Shown here in pieces: positions 16,972 through 25,008 of a stretch of 42,803 bases of DNA. Source of the stretch: Alistipes sp. Its GTDB lineage: Bacteria > Bacteroidota > Bacteroidia > Bacteroidales > Rikenellaceae. The position numbers and the translations under genes were made by a program. The stretch covers positions 1 through 42,803 of the forward strand of contig JAFOCZ010000027.1 of NCBI GenBank assembly GCA_017380955.1, read 5' to 3'. Position 1 is the first letter of the stretch; each line of letters opens with the position of its first letter. The notes below the pieces were generated by a model that did not search any database, had not been told where the DNA came from, and saw only the letters and a list, made by a program, of their open reading frames with translations.

Positions 16972-18552
16972 TTAGTTAGACACCTGCTGGATGTCGATGA
17001 TTCGTGGCTCGTTGCCACTGTTAGGCCAAATTATGTGGTCCACCTCGCCATTAATATGAAGGTATCGCGATCCTGCGCCCATCCAATCCTGCGAGTAGGT
17101 GATTCCGAAACGTGCCACACCGGTATACTCCGCATCGATAGGTATCACCTTGATGTTGTACCATCCCGAATATGCCTCCAACTGCGAGCCATCCTTCAAC
17201 GAGGCATCCGTAACAGAGGTCTCGGTGGTGTAGGCAAGGTGGTAGGTCATAGGGTCAATCTCCTTGTATACACGAATCACACACTGGTTAGATGCTGTGC
17301 GCAACGTAGGCAACCAACGCTGTCCCACGGGCGAGGTCATCTGAAACCAGCAAGAGAATGCTCCTGCCTCGGTGGTGATAGTCTCGAGCGTGTTAGGTGC
17401 TACGTAGTACATCTCTGGGCGCTCAGGGTATACATCATTGATAGCGCTACCATCACGGGGTGCAGAGTCTGGCAACACAGGGTTGTGGTAGTTTGGATAG
17501 TCAAAGTGGTGTACCCACTCCCAATTCTCGCTACGCTGCCAATCAGCAACCTCGTAGTTCAACTCCAAGCCTCCCGAGGCAACCTTTGTGATGCGGAAGC
17601 GGTAGATGGTGTTGCGTGTTATGTTTGCCGCCTCGCCCGTAGGACGACCATCCACATACTTCTTAAACTGCAATGCATCGGGGAAACTCATCAACGTGCC
17701 GTTGTAGTTTACGCTAACCGAAATCTTCGACTCATAGTCGGCGAAGAGTCTATTATCGTACTCAGGGATGTAGAGCACAAACTTCTCGCCAGCCTCCATC
17801 TCCATAAGTGCGTGTGGCGATGTGTGTACCGAGCGAAGACCACGGAAACAACCGACACGGTCAATACTCTTGGTATCAGTAGCGCTATCCCAACCCGTAG
17901 GCAACACATAGCCTGTGCGGTTGTGGTAGTTGATAGTTGCAGCCTCGATTGTGCATCCCGACAACGCCTCATCCACAACAACCTCTACCTTTGCCACAGC
18001 ACGCAGCAGCGATATCTCGCCAATATTCTGCGACACATTGTTCAAGAGACCCGCAAGATCCACCTGCTTAACACCCCACATAGGAATCGCACCAGTGGTC
18101 ATATCCAAATCATCGAACGTATACTCCAATGCGGCATTATCACCCTCGGCGCTATTGGCAAAGACCATAAACTTATACATCGTCTCGCTCTCCAGCGCTG
18201 CGATTACCGACTGTGGCATACTGCCCTGAAACTGATAGCGAGTACCCTCGTCGTTGATAGGCCAATAGAGCAGATTCTCGATATCGCCGAGATGGGTGTT
18301 TGTGGTAGAGTATACCGCAACACGAAGACTCTCAGGCAGGATTCTATTCTCGAAGGATGTACCTATCTCATCCGTAGACTCCGAAGCACCCCACTCAGCG
18401 CGCGTGGCACTGGGTGCGTCGATGGCCAATACGAAGTTCACCTCGCGTGTCTCGGTAAGGGCTGGGCACTCGCCAAACTCATATACCGTATTGCACGACA
18501 CAGCGAAGAGAGCCGCTATGGCCAACACTATTTTGTTACACTTATCTCTCAT
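16972..18552 (-). CDS. Fimbrillin-family accessory lipoprotein (Mfa3/Mfa4-like)
   Basis: A 526-residue lipoprotein with signal MRDKCNKIVLAIAALFAVSC (Cys20). It shows the pilin N-terminal pattern: EVNFVLAIDAPSATRAEWGA with a TRAE motif (Arg51) where pilin precursors are cut, then SLRVAVYSTT and EMETGEKF-like strands. No enzyme motifs. It is fourth in the operon after the anchor protein (gap 20 bases) and before the lectin-like subunit. It is likely a minor subunit placed near the fibre end; the exact equivalence to Mfa3 or Mfa4 of Porphyromonas cannot be decided here. Confidence 0.7.
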   Translation of the reverse strand: MRDKCNKIVLAIAALFAVSCNTVYEFGECPALTETREVNFVLAIDAPSATRAEWGASESTDEIGTSFENRILPESLRVAVYSTTNTHLGDIENLLYWPINDEGTRYQFQGSMPQSVIAALESETMYKFMVFANSAEGDNAALEYTFDDLDMTTGAIPMWGVKQVDLAGLLNNVSQNIGEISLLRAVAKVEVVVDEALSGCTIEAATINYHNRTGYVLPTGWDSATDTKSIDRVGCFRGLRSVHTSPHALMEMEAGEKFVLYIPEYDNRLFADYESKISVSVNYNGTLMSFPDALQFKKYVDGRPTGEAANITRNTIYRFRITKVASGGLELNYEVADWQRSENWEWVHHFDYPNYHNPVLPDSAPRDGSAINDVYPERPEMYYVAPNTLETITTEAGAFSCWFQMTSPVGQRWLPTLRTASNQCVIRVYKEIDPMTYHLAYTTETSVTDASLKDGSQLEAYSGWYNIKVIPIDAEYTGVARFGITYSQDWMGAGSRYLHINGEVDHIIWPNSGNEPRIIDIQQVSN

Positions 18553-18572
18553 ACTCCAAAGTTTTTAGGGGT

Positions 18573-19601
18573 TTAGAGAATATCGTCGTTAAGGACCACT
18601 CTCCACGAATTTACGATGATAGATGCCGACAACCAATCACCATCCTCATCGAGGAAGAAGGTCATATTATACTCATCCTGACGGTCGAGATACTCCTGGT
18701 TAGACATCTGAGCGTTGTAGTTACCCTTAACAAGCAACGCATAGTCGGCAACGGGAATAGAGAGCACCCTCTCGTTCTCCTCCACATTCCAGATTGTGAG
18801 TATCGGGCTCTTGCCGTCAATCATACGGTTTAGGGTGAACTCCGCAACAGCCACAGATACCTGATCGGCACGCGTTGCTGAGTTTGTGCCATAACCTGGA
18901 TCTACCTCCGCAGTACCTGTAGTTACACTCCACGGCATATATACCACGTCGTTACCCTCTAAAACATCATTGTTCCAGTCCAAAAGAGCGTTGTCCGCAG
19001 TAATCTCATAACGGAACTTCTCGGCAACAACACCGTCAGACATCTGCTGCAACACGATACGCACCACGTTTGTATCCTTCACAAGCGACATAGTCTCGTT
19101 GTAGGTGCCTGGCTCCGAGGTTACCTCCAGAGGCATAGTGCCGTGGAAGAGAGGCTTCAAATCCTCCGAAACGCTGCCCTCGGTGCTCTTCATCCTCACC
19201 TGCATCTCCTGCTTTGTGGTCTTGCCCACAACAACATCTGCCAAGAGGTCAAACGACTCCTCGTTCTGAAGACCCGCCCACGCCAACAACTCATAACTTC
19301 CTGCCTCGAGTTGCAATGGCATTGCGAAACCATCCGCCGAGAGTACATCCTCGCGGGTCTCGACAACACTCTCGACAAGAGTATCATTTTGGAATACATA
19401 GAGCGCTACAGACTTCACCTCGTGAGAGAAAGCATCGGCAAACTTCATATTGTAGTCATACTTAAACGAAATGTTGTAGTATACACCGCAATCACCCTCA
19501 CCCTCGTAGATGAAACCTTCCTTGCAAGAACTGGTAGAGAGTGCTACGAACAAAGTGGCCAGCATCAATCCCCACTTACCAAATTTAGTTTGGGTCTTCA
19601 T
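18573..19601 (-). CDS. FimB/Mfa2-family fimbrial anchor subunit
   Basis: A 342-residue lipoprotein. The signal ends in LSTSSC (Cys26). FIYEGEGDCGVYYNISFKYD (30-49) is the typical FimB/Mfa2 start, with the second Cys and aromatic strand, followed by VKSVALYVFQNDTLV and a GSYELLAWAG strand. In Porphyromonas this subunit anchors the fibre and limits its length. It has no TRAE motif near the N-terminus, in line with an anchor that keeps its lipid. Its 5' side is about 243 bases from the major subunit stop, and a terminator-like hairpin lies between, so its level is probably lower than that of the pilin. Confidence 0.85.
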   Translation of the reverse strand: MKTQTKFGKWGLMLATLFVALSTSSCKEGFIYEGEGDCGVYYNISFKYDYNMKFADAFSHEVKSVALYVFQNDTLVESVVETREDVLSADGFAMPLQLEAGSYELLAWAGLQNEESFDLLADVVVGKTTKQEMQVRMKSTEGSVSEDLKPLFHGTMPLEVTSEPGTYNETMSLVKDTNVVRIVLQQMSDGVVAEKFRYEITADNALLDWNNDVLEGNDVVYMPWSVTTGTAEVDPGYGTNSATRADQVSVAVAEFTLNRMIDGKSPILTIWNVEENERVLSIPVADYALLVKGNYNAQMSNQEYLDRQDEYNMTFFLDEDGDWLSASIIVNSWRVVLNDDIL

Positions 19602-19797
19602 TGTTTTATACTTTTTATGTTTTACTTATTTCTACTTTTCGACGTGTCGCCACATCCTATATGTTGTACCTTATGGTCTGTATTTTCAATTTTGGTGGAG
19701 AGCCTATGGCTATCGTTGCCCTACTCTCTGACGGGCTCACTCTTTGCACCGAAACCCAGGTGCGCTTCACAGAAGCCTCTACAGTGTTAATAAATAA
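19602..19797 (-). other. Leader between the pilin and anchor genes
   Basis: No gene was found in either direction. It lies between the hairpin at 19798-19830 and the anchor start at 19601. No good TAnnTTTG box was seen on the minus strand, so the anchor gene probably depends on read-through. Confidence 0.45.
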
Positions 19798-19830
19798 GGG
19801 GTCTGCCTAAGTCCGCCCAAGGCAGACCCC
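19798..19830 (-). terminator. Intra-operon terminator-like hairpin after the pilin gene
   Basis: GGGGTCTGCCT (19798-19808) and AGGCAGACCCC (19820-19830) form a perfect 11-bp GC-rich stem with an 11-base loop. On the minus strand it is followed by a T-rich TTATTTATT. It sits 15 bases after the Mfa1-like stop and before the anchor gene. A partial terminator here would lower anchor and tip expression compared with pilin. Confidence 0.6.
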
Positions 19831-19844
19831 ATCTCGTTATGTGA

Positions 19845-21365
19845 TTACTCGAGGGTTACATCCTCAGAAACTACACGCCAAGAGAGAACGTTAATCTCTG
19901 CAGAGATATAAGTCTCCTTATCGGTAGGCTTAACAGGAACAACCTGCTGTGCAGGGTCGTAAACTGGAGTACCCAAGCCCTTAACGCCGTTGATAGCAAC
20001 CTTGTAACTGTGGTTACGGATGATGCCATACTCACCTACAGAGCCCGCAGAGCCGAGGTGCTTAACATCAGCATAGTAGTATGTCATACCGCTCTTCCAC
20101 ACCTTCGCAGGCTCAACCTTTGCCAACTCTGCGTTTGCGTCAACAGCGGTGTAGTTAGAGCCGTCGAATGAGAACCAGTTCGTAGCCTCTGCGCCATCAG
20201 CAAGTTGGAACTTAACCTCGTAACTCTCAGCGCCGGTCATACCTGCAACACACTTAATCTGTGAGTCGTCGATAGATGTGTAGGTGCTAACACCGTCGAA
20301 GTGCATAAGTTTGTTCTTGAGGGTAGGAGCAACAGCCGCCAACAACGATGACTCACCAACATATGTAGTACCATACCACTGTGCAATCTCCAAAGCCTCG
20401 CCAGCCTCGTTCTGCAACTGCGCAGCAACAACATATGTAGCGCGTGCACCAACCTGCTCGCCGAGGTACTCTACAGTAGAGTTATTGTTTGTAAGATCGT
20501 TGTACGAGAAGTTGTTGTCCACAGCATCTGTCACGCTCTTAGAAGCCCAATATGAGCGGAAGTAAGGAGCGTCGTTCCATACGAAACCGATTGCTGAATC
20601 TGTCCAAGTTGGGTCGATGCTCTTCACGAAGTATGACTCAGTCTGGTTGCCAATAACATCCCAGCCATAAACCTTAGCCATAACCTTACCGCCGTTAACC
20701 TCAGCGCCTGTGTCGAAAGCAGCATCACCAGCCGATACGTTCATCTTTGCTGTAGCACGCTCCACGTAGATAGTCACAGGGTTTGCAAGAGCCTTGTCGG
20801 CAGTGGTCTGGAAGTTGTCGATAGTGAGTTCGGTAGCATCCATCTGCTGACCTGCAGCATTTGCGTATACCGAGTTGCTCATAATGAAGTTCTGACCATT
20901 GGTGTGACCTGTGGTCTTAAGGTTGTTCTTGAGGTCGTTGAGCGAGAGGCTCTGAGTACCCTTGTAGTTTACCACCGCAGCAACCTTTGCTGGGAACTGA
21001 CCCTTGTACTTCTCAACAACAAGCACAGGGTTTGTCATAGACTCGATGTTTGGAGCCTGGGTGCTGCCGTTGTCAGCAACTGCAACGTTGAAGTAGTTGC
21101 CATTAGCGTTGATATTGAAGGCATTGCCCGCAGCATCGAAGAAGTAGAATGTTGCCTCGGTTACAGCCTGCTCATCAGCAGTGCCATCCTCATACACACC
21201 ACCCTCGGCACGTGTGATATCGTCGGCAGACTTGAGGTTGAGAGCGATATAGCCCTTGTCTGCATTGATACCCGCCTGAGGAGTATTCTGTGGAGCCTCG
21301 TCCTTCTCTGTACAAGCCACAAGACCCAAAGCCGCAAAGGCCAAAAGGAAATACTTAGTCTTCAT
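19845..21365 (-). CDS. Mfa1-family fimbria major subunit
   Basis: A 506-residue prepilin lipoprotein. Signal MKTKYFLLAFAALGLVAC with Cys18; GYIALNLKSADDITRAEGG holds the expected cleavage Arg52 before AEGG. After cleavage, donor-strand exchange lets subunits polymerise into a type V pilus (family knowledge). Further pilin-fold marks are ATFYFFDAAGNAF and LPEDTYS-like helical loops with a C-terminal strand SAEINVLSWRVVSEDVTLE. Codon use is more biased to preferred codons than its neighbours, as expected for a highly expressed surface protein. It follows the DUF3868 gene by 46 bases. Confidence 0.88.
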   Translation of the reverse strand: MKTKYFLLAFAALGLVACTEKDEAPQNTPQAGINADKGYIALNLKSADDITRAEGGVYEDGTADEQAVTEATFYFFDAAGNAFNINANGNYFNVAVADNGSTQAPNIESMTNPVLVVEKYKGQFPAKVAAVVNYKGTQSLSLNDLKNNLKTTGHTNGQNFIMSNSVYANAAGQQMDATELTIDNFQTTADKALANPVTIYVERATAKMNVSAGDAAFDTGAEVNGGKVMAKVYGWDVIGNQTESYFVKSIDPTWTDSAIGFVWNDAPYFRSYWASKSVTDAVDNNFSYNDLTNNNSTVEYLGEQVGARATYVVAAQLQNEAGEALEIAQWYGTTYVGESSLLAAVAPTLKNKLMHFDGVSTYTSIDDSQIKCVAGMTGAESYEVKFQLADGAEATNWFSFDGSNYTAVDANAELAKVEPAKVWKSGMTYYYADVKHLGSAGSVGEYGIIRNHSYKVAINGVKGLGTPVYDPAQQVVPVKPTDKETYISAEINVLSWRVVSEDVTLE

Positions 21366-21411
21366 AGTTTTAAAGTTTTAGTTAATTGTAATTTTATTAT
21401 TGTTTCTATTT

Positions 21412-22851
21412 TTATCTTTTTGACACCTTCCAGTAGTCCTGAATGGCGTTTATCGTAGTCTCAGCCTCGGCAATACCCATACGCTTAGCCTCCTCGAGGT
21501 ATGGCATCGCAGCCTGGTAATCCTCGCGCAACACCTCCAAAGCACCTCGTGCATACTGCACCTCGGCTCCATCTCCTGCTCTCTCGAGGTAGCGCAACGC
21601 TCGCTCATAGTCACCCTTCGACATTGCTGAGTTTGCGGCGTTGAGGTTTGCAACCTCGTCGTTTGGATACATACGCACTGCAATCTCGAACAACTCATCC
21701 AACTCCTCGCTACCCTCGTCGTAGGTCTGCGCCAAGAGGTAGAACTCATCGAGAGATAGTTTCTGAGGTGCGGTGTTCATAATCTCCTCAATCTCGCGTG
21801 GTGAGGTGTAGTGGCGGATGGTATACTCAATAGTATAGTCCGAATGGCGCAACGCAGGGTAGCAGTTCTTCAACAAGAAGTTGTAATCGTCGGTCCAGTT
21901 ATAGTGAATCCACCACTCTTTGTTATCAGGTTCGCGCTCGGAATGTATCGTTGCCAAAATCTCCTCCTTGTGCTTGAGGTTTGATGCTGCAACGTAGCGC
22001 TCCAGACCCGCCCAATCCTCAGGCTCATAGTCTGTTGTGATAAGACCCTCGTCGAAGTGGTAGAGATTCTCAACATACTCCTTGAGGGCTGCGGTACGTC
22101 CCTTTGCCAAACGCTCGTTGTTGGCATAAGGACTCTCTGGCGATGCATAACCCTTGATGAAGATAGACTGGATGGTCACATCCTTATCACCACGCACCGA
22201 GTCGATAGTGCCGGTAATCTTTGCCAACTCACTGCTATTGTTGCGGTACTCAGGGTTGATATCCATATTGCTCACTGGGAAGTCCACGAAAGCCGAGCCA
22301 CTGATAGCATATACCTTCTCTGCGACGGCCTCAGGACGTACATATATCAACTGAGGGCGGTAAGGCTCCATTGGGAAGCGGTCGATAAGCATACTTGTGC
22401 TCTGACCTACCACAGCACCTGCACAGCCACAATCCTCACGCTCGAAGACCAACTGACAACCATCCATCCACTCCTCGAAAGATACTACAGCGTGGTACTG
22501 CACCTTGTCAGGGGTCTTGTTGCTACGGAAGCGGAGATCATCACCAGAGGTAGGTGCTAAATCCTCGTTACGCTCGTAGTAGAAGTGGCGGTTGCGACCA
22601 TAGATACCTATAGAGCGCAAATCCTTAGAGAGTGTATCGCGCACGATATGTGGAGTAAGCACCACGACCTCGCTATTGCGAACATCCACGCCGCTAACAT
22701 CCAGGTCCATATCCACGATTATGTAGTTGCCGCTGCGCTCCATAGTGTAGTTCTCGACAACCACACCATCGATGGTCTGCGCAAAGGCTGCTGGCACTGT
22801 GGCCAACATAGCCAATATCATTGTATAAAAGCGTCTCATCATCACAATCAT
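21412..22851 (-). CDS. DUF3868/OmpA-like outer-membrane protein of the pilus operon
   Basis: A 479-residue protein with a cleavable signal (MRRFYTMILAMLATVPAAFA; the Met at residue 5 may be the real start). Residues about 25-150 are the DUF3868 region (VVVENYTMERSGNYIIVDMD, CGCAG at 141-145). Residues about 225-260 (IFIKGYASPESPYANNERLA) are an OmpA-like peptidoglycan-binding pattern. The C-terminal 100 residues look TPR-like (AANSAMSKGDYERALRYLER, QAAMPYLEEAKRMGI). This gene type sits upstream of Mfa1-type pilins in Bacteroidales and probably helps assembly at the outer membrane. It starts two bases after the DUF3575 stop. Confidence 0.82.
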   Translation of the reverse strand: MIVMMRRFYTMILAMLATVPAAFAQTIDGVVVENYTMERSGNYIIVDMDLDVSGVDVRNSEVVVLTPHIVRDTLSKDLRSIGIYGRNRHFYYERNEDLAPTSGDDLRFRSNKTPDKVQYHAVVSFEEWMDGCQLVFEREDCGCAGAVVGQSTSMLIDRFPMEPYRPQLIYVRPEAVAEKVYAISGSAFVDFPVSNMDINPEYRNNSSELAKITGTIDSVRGDKDVTIQSIFIKGYASPESPYANNERLAKGRTAALKEYVENLYHFDEGLITTDYEPEDWAGLERYVAASNLKHKEEILATIHSEREPDNKEWWIHYNWTDDYNFLLKNCYPALRHSDYTIEYTIRHYTSPREIEEIMNTAPQKLSLDEFYLLAQTYDEGSEELDELFEIAVRMYPNDEVANLNAANSAMSKGDYERALRYLERAGDGAEVQYARGALEVLREDYQAAMPYLEEAKRMGIAEAETTINAIQDYWKVSKR

Positions 22852-22853
22852 AA

Positions 22854-23435
22854 TTAAAAGAGATAAACCAAATTTATTGCCGCCTTGGTAAGACCCACAT
22901 AGTGGTTGTTATCCTGTCCCACACGACGGCCACATCCCGTACACTCGAAGATATCGTAAGCCGAGTAGATATATCCTACGCCAACCTCAAACTCCAAGTT
23001 CCAATGTTTGCCCAAAATCATAGCATAACCATAGGCAACACCTGCTCCGACACCCCAACCCTGGAAGCGGTTGTTAGAGAGTTTCGAGAAGTCAGTGCCG
23101 AGGAATTTGATGTTGTTCTGCAAGCCACCGATATTGTACTGACCACCCAAAGCGTGAAAACCGAGGAAGTGTCGCGAGAAGCGATCACAAAACCAGTAGC
23201 GAGCCTCGGGCTGCACCAACCAATGTTTCCAACGCTTATCTTCATTTACGTTCCACGCATTGAGATTTCCCGAAAGATCCAATGTCCATTTAGGAGCCAC
23301 ACCTACCTCCACGCCAAGATTTACGGTAGCCGTAGCATCATAAAGCAAGTTGGTCTTGATGGCCACATCCTGAGCCTTAGCACCCACCGAGATGAGCAAA
23401 CCAAGAAACAGGGGTATTAAAAACTTTAGTTTCAT
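22854..23435 (-). CDS. DUF3575 outer-membrane beta-barrel protein
   Basis: About 193 residues from the ATG at 23435 (an earlier ATG at 23441 adds two residues). The signal peptide MKLKFLIPLFLGLLISVGAKA is followed by QDVAIKTNLLYDATATVNLG, the DUF3575 opening, then alternating strands ending in YLF, an aromatic C-terminus as in outer-membrane barrels. GWGVGAGVAYGYAMIL and FECTGCGRR are further family marks. Length is normal. It is the first gene of the pilus operon and pairs with the DUF3868 gene. A likely assembly or porin-like role is inference. Confidence 0.85.
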   Translation of the reverse strand: MKLKFLIPLFLGLLISVGAKAQDVAIKTNLLYDATATVNLGVEVGVAPKWTLDLSGNLNAWNVNEDKRWKHWLVQPEARYWFCDRFSRHFLGFHALGGQYNIGGLQNNIKFLGTDFSKLSNNRFQGWGVGAGVAYGYAMILGKHWNLEFEVGVGYIYSAYDIFECTGCGRRVGQDNNHYVGLTKAAINLVYLF

Positions 23436-24130
23436 AACCATATTGTATTAAATTCATTTTAGTTCGTTTCGTTCTCTGTTGTGGCGCATCACACGCCTGG
23501 CAAACCACCATATAACTCTCAACAAGCCTTCTGAACGTTTAGGAGCAGGGTAATTGAACTTTATTCAATATTTTACTTCGTGTTGGTCGTTTGTTTCTTA
23601 ACTTTATTTATGAGTTTTATTGTCTTTTGCGATGGCAAACTTAGACTAAAAAAATCATATTTCCAAACATAAATTAAACATTGTAAATATTTAGTTTTTT
23701 TTTAACAACATTACCTTTATGTTTATTTTTCCAATTTGAACAATTCTATTTTTAGCCAAAATGATAATGTGGTTTTTATTTTTATTTATGATTTTTATGG
23801 TTTTATTGAAAGTCATATATGCTAAATGGGTTATTTTGCGGGATATAGGCATATTCCACATATCAGATGGAGCCTCATTCGCTATAACCGAAATTAGCGA
23901 CATTACACAACCGATTGTTCTAATTTTCTACAATTACCTATTAAAACATAAAAATCGGTCTACTAATTAAGAATTTTAGAATATTTAGAGAATTTTAGGT
24001 TTTATTTAAATAAATAAGACCCTCCGAAATAAAACTTTCGACATTGCCACCGGTAAAATAAGCATATTACCAAAACTAAAATTTAACCTTATTTACGGAT
24101 TATAGCACCCCGAAAGTTCAATGCCAAGCA
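23436..24130. other. Gene-free AT-rich region upstream of the pilus operon
   Basis: No convincing gene; short open frames here are AT-rich and lack family signals. It contains the pilus promoter (23636-23667), a roughly 195-base leader with a hairpin GGCG-N7-CGCC (about 23490-23507), and a small ATTGAA-N5-TTCAAT repeat near 23553-23569. No invertible-promoter arms were found. Confidence 0.5.
23636..23667 (-). promoter_or_regulatory. Promoter of the pilus operon
   Basis: On the minus strand TTTG (23667-23664), a 20-base spacer and TAAGTTTG (23643-23636) match the Bacteroidota consensus. The inferred start near 23630 leaves a leader of about 195 bases before the DUF3575 start, unusually long for this window. 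Confidence 0.6.
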
Positions 24131-24166
24131 AAAAAATATAGTCCAACTACGTACAGTTAGACTATC
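24131..24166 (-). terminator. Terminator of the yidD transcript
   Basis: A 28-bp imperfect palindrome (24138-24165, ATAGTC.AACT arms with one G-U pair) is followed on the minus strand by TATTTTTTTG. It is the first terminator after yidD, about 240 bases downstream. Confidence 0.6.
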
Positions 24167-24300
24167 TTATTAGGAAGATGTATATTTTCAATAGATAAAC
24201 CCAGACGCCTATTTGTTGATAGAATAGTGCAGATACAACGCTCGGCGAAATTTGAGACGATGGGCTGTACTTTGGCGTACTGCCATTGGCGAAATATTTC

Positions 24301-24406
24301 GTTAGCGGCAGTAGGTGCGCTATTATCTCAGCAAAGACTCCAAAATAACCTTGTTAGACGGCTTCACTCGTTAGCGGCAGTAGATGCGCTATTATATCGG
24401 CAAAGA
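24301..24406. repeat. Two 37-bp direct repeats and a half copy of a dispersed repeat
   Basis: 24301-24337 and 24370-24406 are direct repeats (34 of 37 bases equal; unit opens GTTAGCGGCAGTA and ends GCAAAGA). Between them, 24343-24364 equals 39754-39775 in 21 of 22 bases, an arm of the hairpin repeat after pth. The second copy ends just before yidD's stop. Confidence 0.6.
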
Positions 24407-24408
24407 GG

Positions 24409-24669
24409 TTATGGTACTGGATCGTAACCCGACCCACCCCACGGATGACAACGCAGGAGACGGCGCACGGTGAGGTATAGACCCTTGATAGGTCCATACT
24501 TGCGCAATGCCTCTATGGCATACTGCGAACAGGTGGGGGTAAAACGACAAGATGGTGGTTTCAGGGGCGAGATACACACCTGATAGAATCGCACCAAGAG
24601 GATTAGTGGATATGCCACAATGCGCTTAACAACGCGTAGCGATCTCTGCAAGAATGCGTGTAGTGGCAT
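24409..24669 (-). CDS. yidD: Membrane protein insertion efficiency factor YidD
   Basis: An 86-residue small amphipathic protein. The family core is visible: YPLILLVRFYQVCISPLKPP, then CRFTPTCSQYAIEAL with the conserved cysteines, and HPWGGSGYDPVP at the end. It sits at the inner membrane and helps YidC-dependent insertion. It overlaps rnpA by 44 bases, the usual rnpA-yidD arrangement. It ends close to a repeat region. Confidence 0.93.
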   Translation of the reverse strand: MPLHAFLQRSLRVVKRIVAYPLILLVRFYQVCISPLKPPSCRFTPTCSQYAIEALRKYGPIKGLYLTVRRLLRCHPWGGSGYDPVP

Positions 24670-25006
24670 TGTTGATGGTGTTATAAGGCAACTCCTCCTT
24701 AGTGATATATATCATCGCGATGCTAATCTTAACACCGCGCTCCTTAGCCAAAGCGATGAGTGGTGCTTTGGAGAGACGATAACTTTCGCGCATACGACGT
24801 TTGAGGAGGTTGCGACGATTGGCGCGCTTGTGAAAGCGCTTTGGAACAGAAAAGAGCACCTCAACAGTAGGTGAGGCGCTCTCTTCAACGATGAGTTTAT
24901 ACTTCAACGGGAACGCAAAACCACTGCCGCAATCGCCAAAGAGGCGTTTCGCAGCATTCCGCGACTTTACTCGCTCGTGGCTTGGAAACTTATTTCCCGT
25001 ATACAT
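24626..25006 (-). CDS. rnpA: Ribonuclease P protein component
   Basis: A 126-residue basic protein that partners the RnpB RNA to mature tRNA 5' ends. Marks are LFGDCGSGFAFPLKY, VLFSVPKRFHKRANRRNLLK with RRMRESYR (the R-N-R-x-K-R-R box of RnpA) and the final helix. It begins two bases after the hemD stop and overlaps yidD at its 3' end. RnpA is normally next to rpmH; here hemD is the upstream neighbour, as in many Bacteroidota. Confidence 0.93.
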   Translation of the reverse strand: MYTGNKFPSHERVKSRNAAKRLFGDCGSGFAFPLKYKLIVEESASPTVEVLFSVPKRFHKRANRRNLLKRRMRESYRLSKAPLIALAKERGVKISIAMIYITKEELPYNTINNATTRILAEIATRC

Positions 25007-25008
25007 TA

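Noticed and set aside
17035..18576. A long plus-strand open frame opposite the accessory pilin gene
   Set aside because: Same reason: it mirrors a clear minus-strand lipoprotein gene and lacks family features.
23691..23903. Short minus-strand frame in the AT-rich region upstream of the pilus operon
   Set aside because: Lysine/isoleucine-rich low-complexity product, no promoter or conservation signal.
23436..24130. Invertible promoter for pilus phase variation
   Set aside because: No pair of matching inverted arms was found around the promoter; the serine recombinase is 20 kb away.
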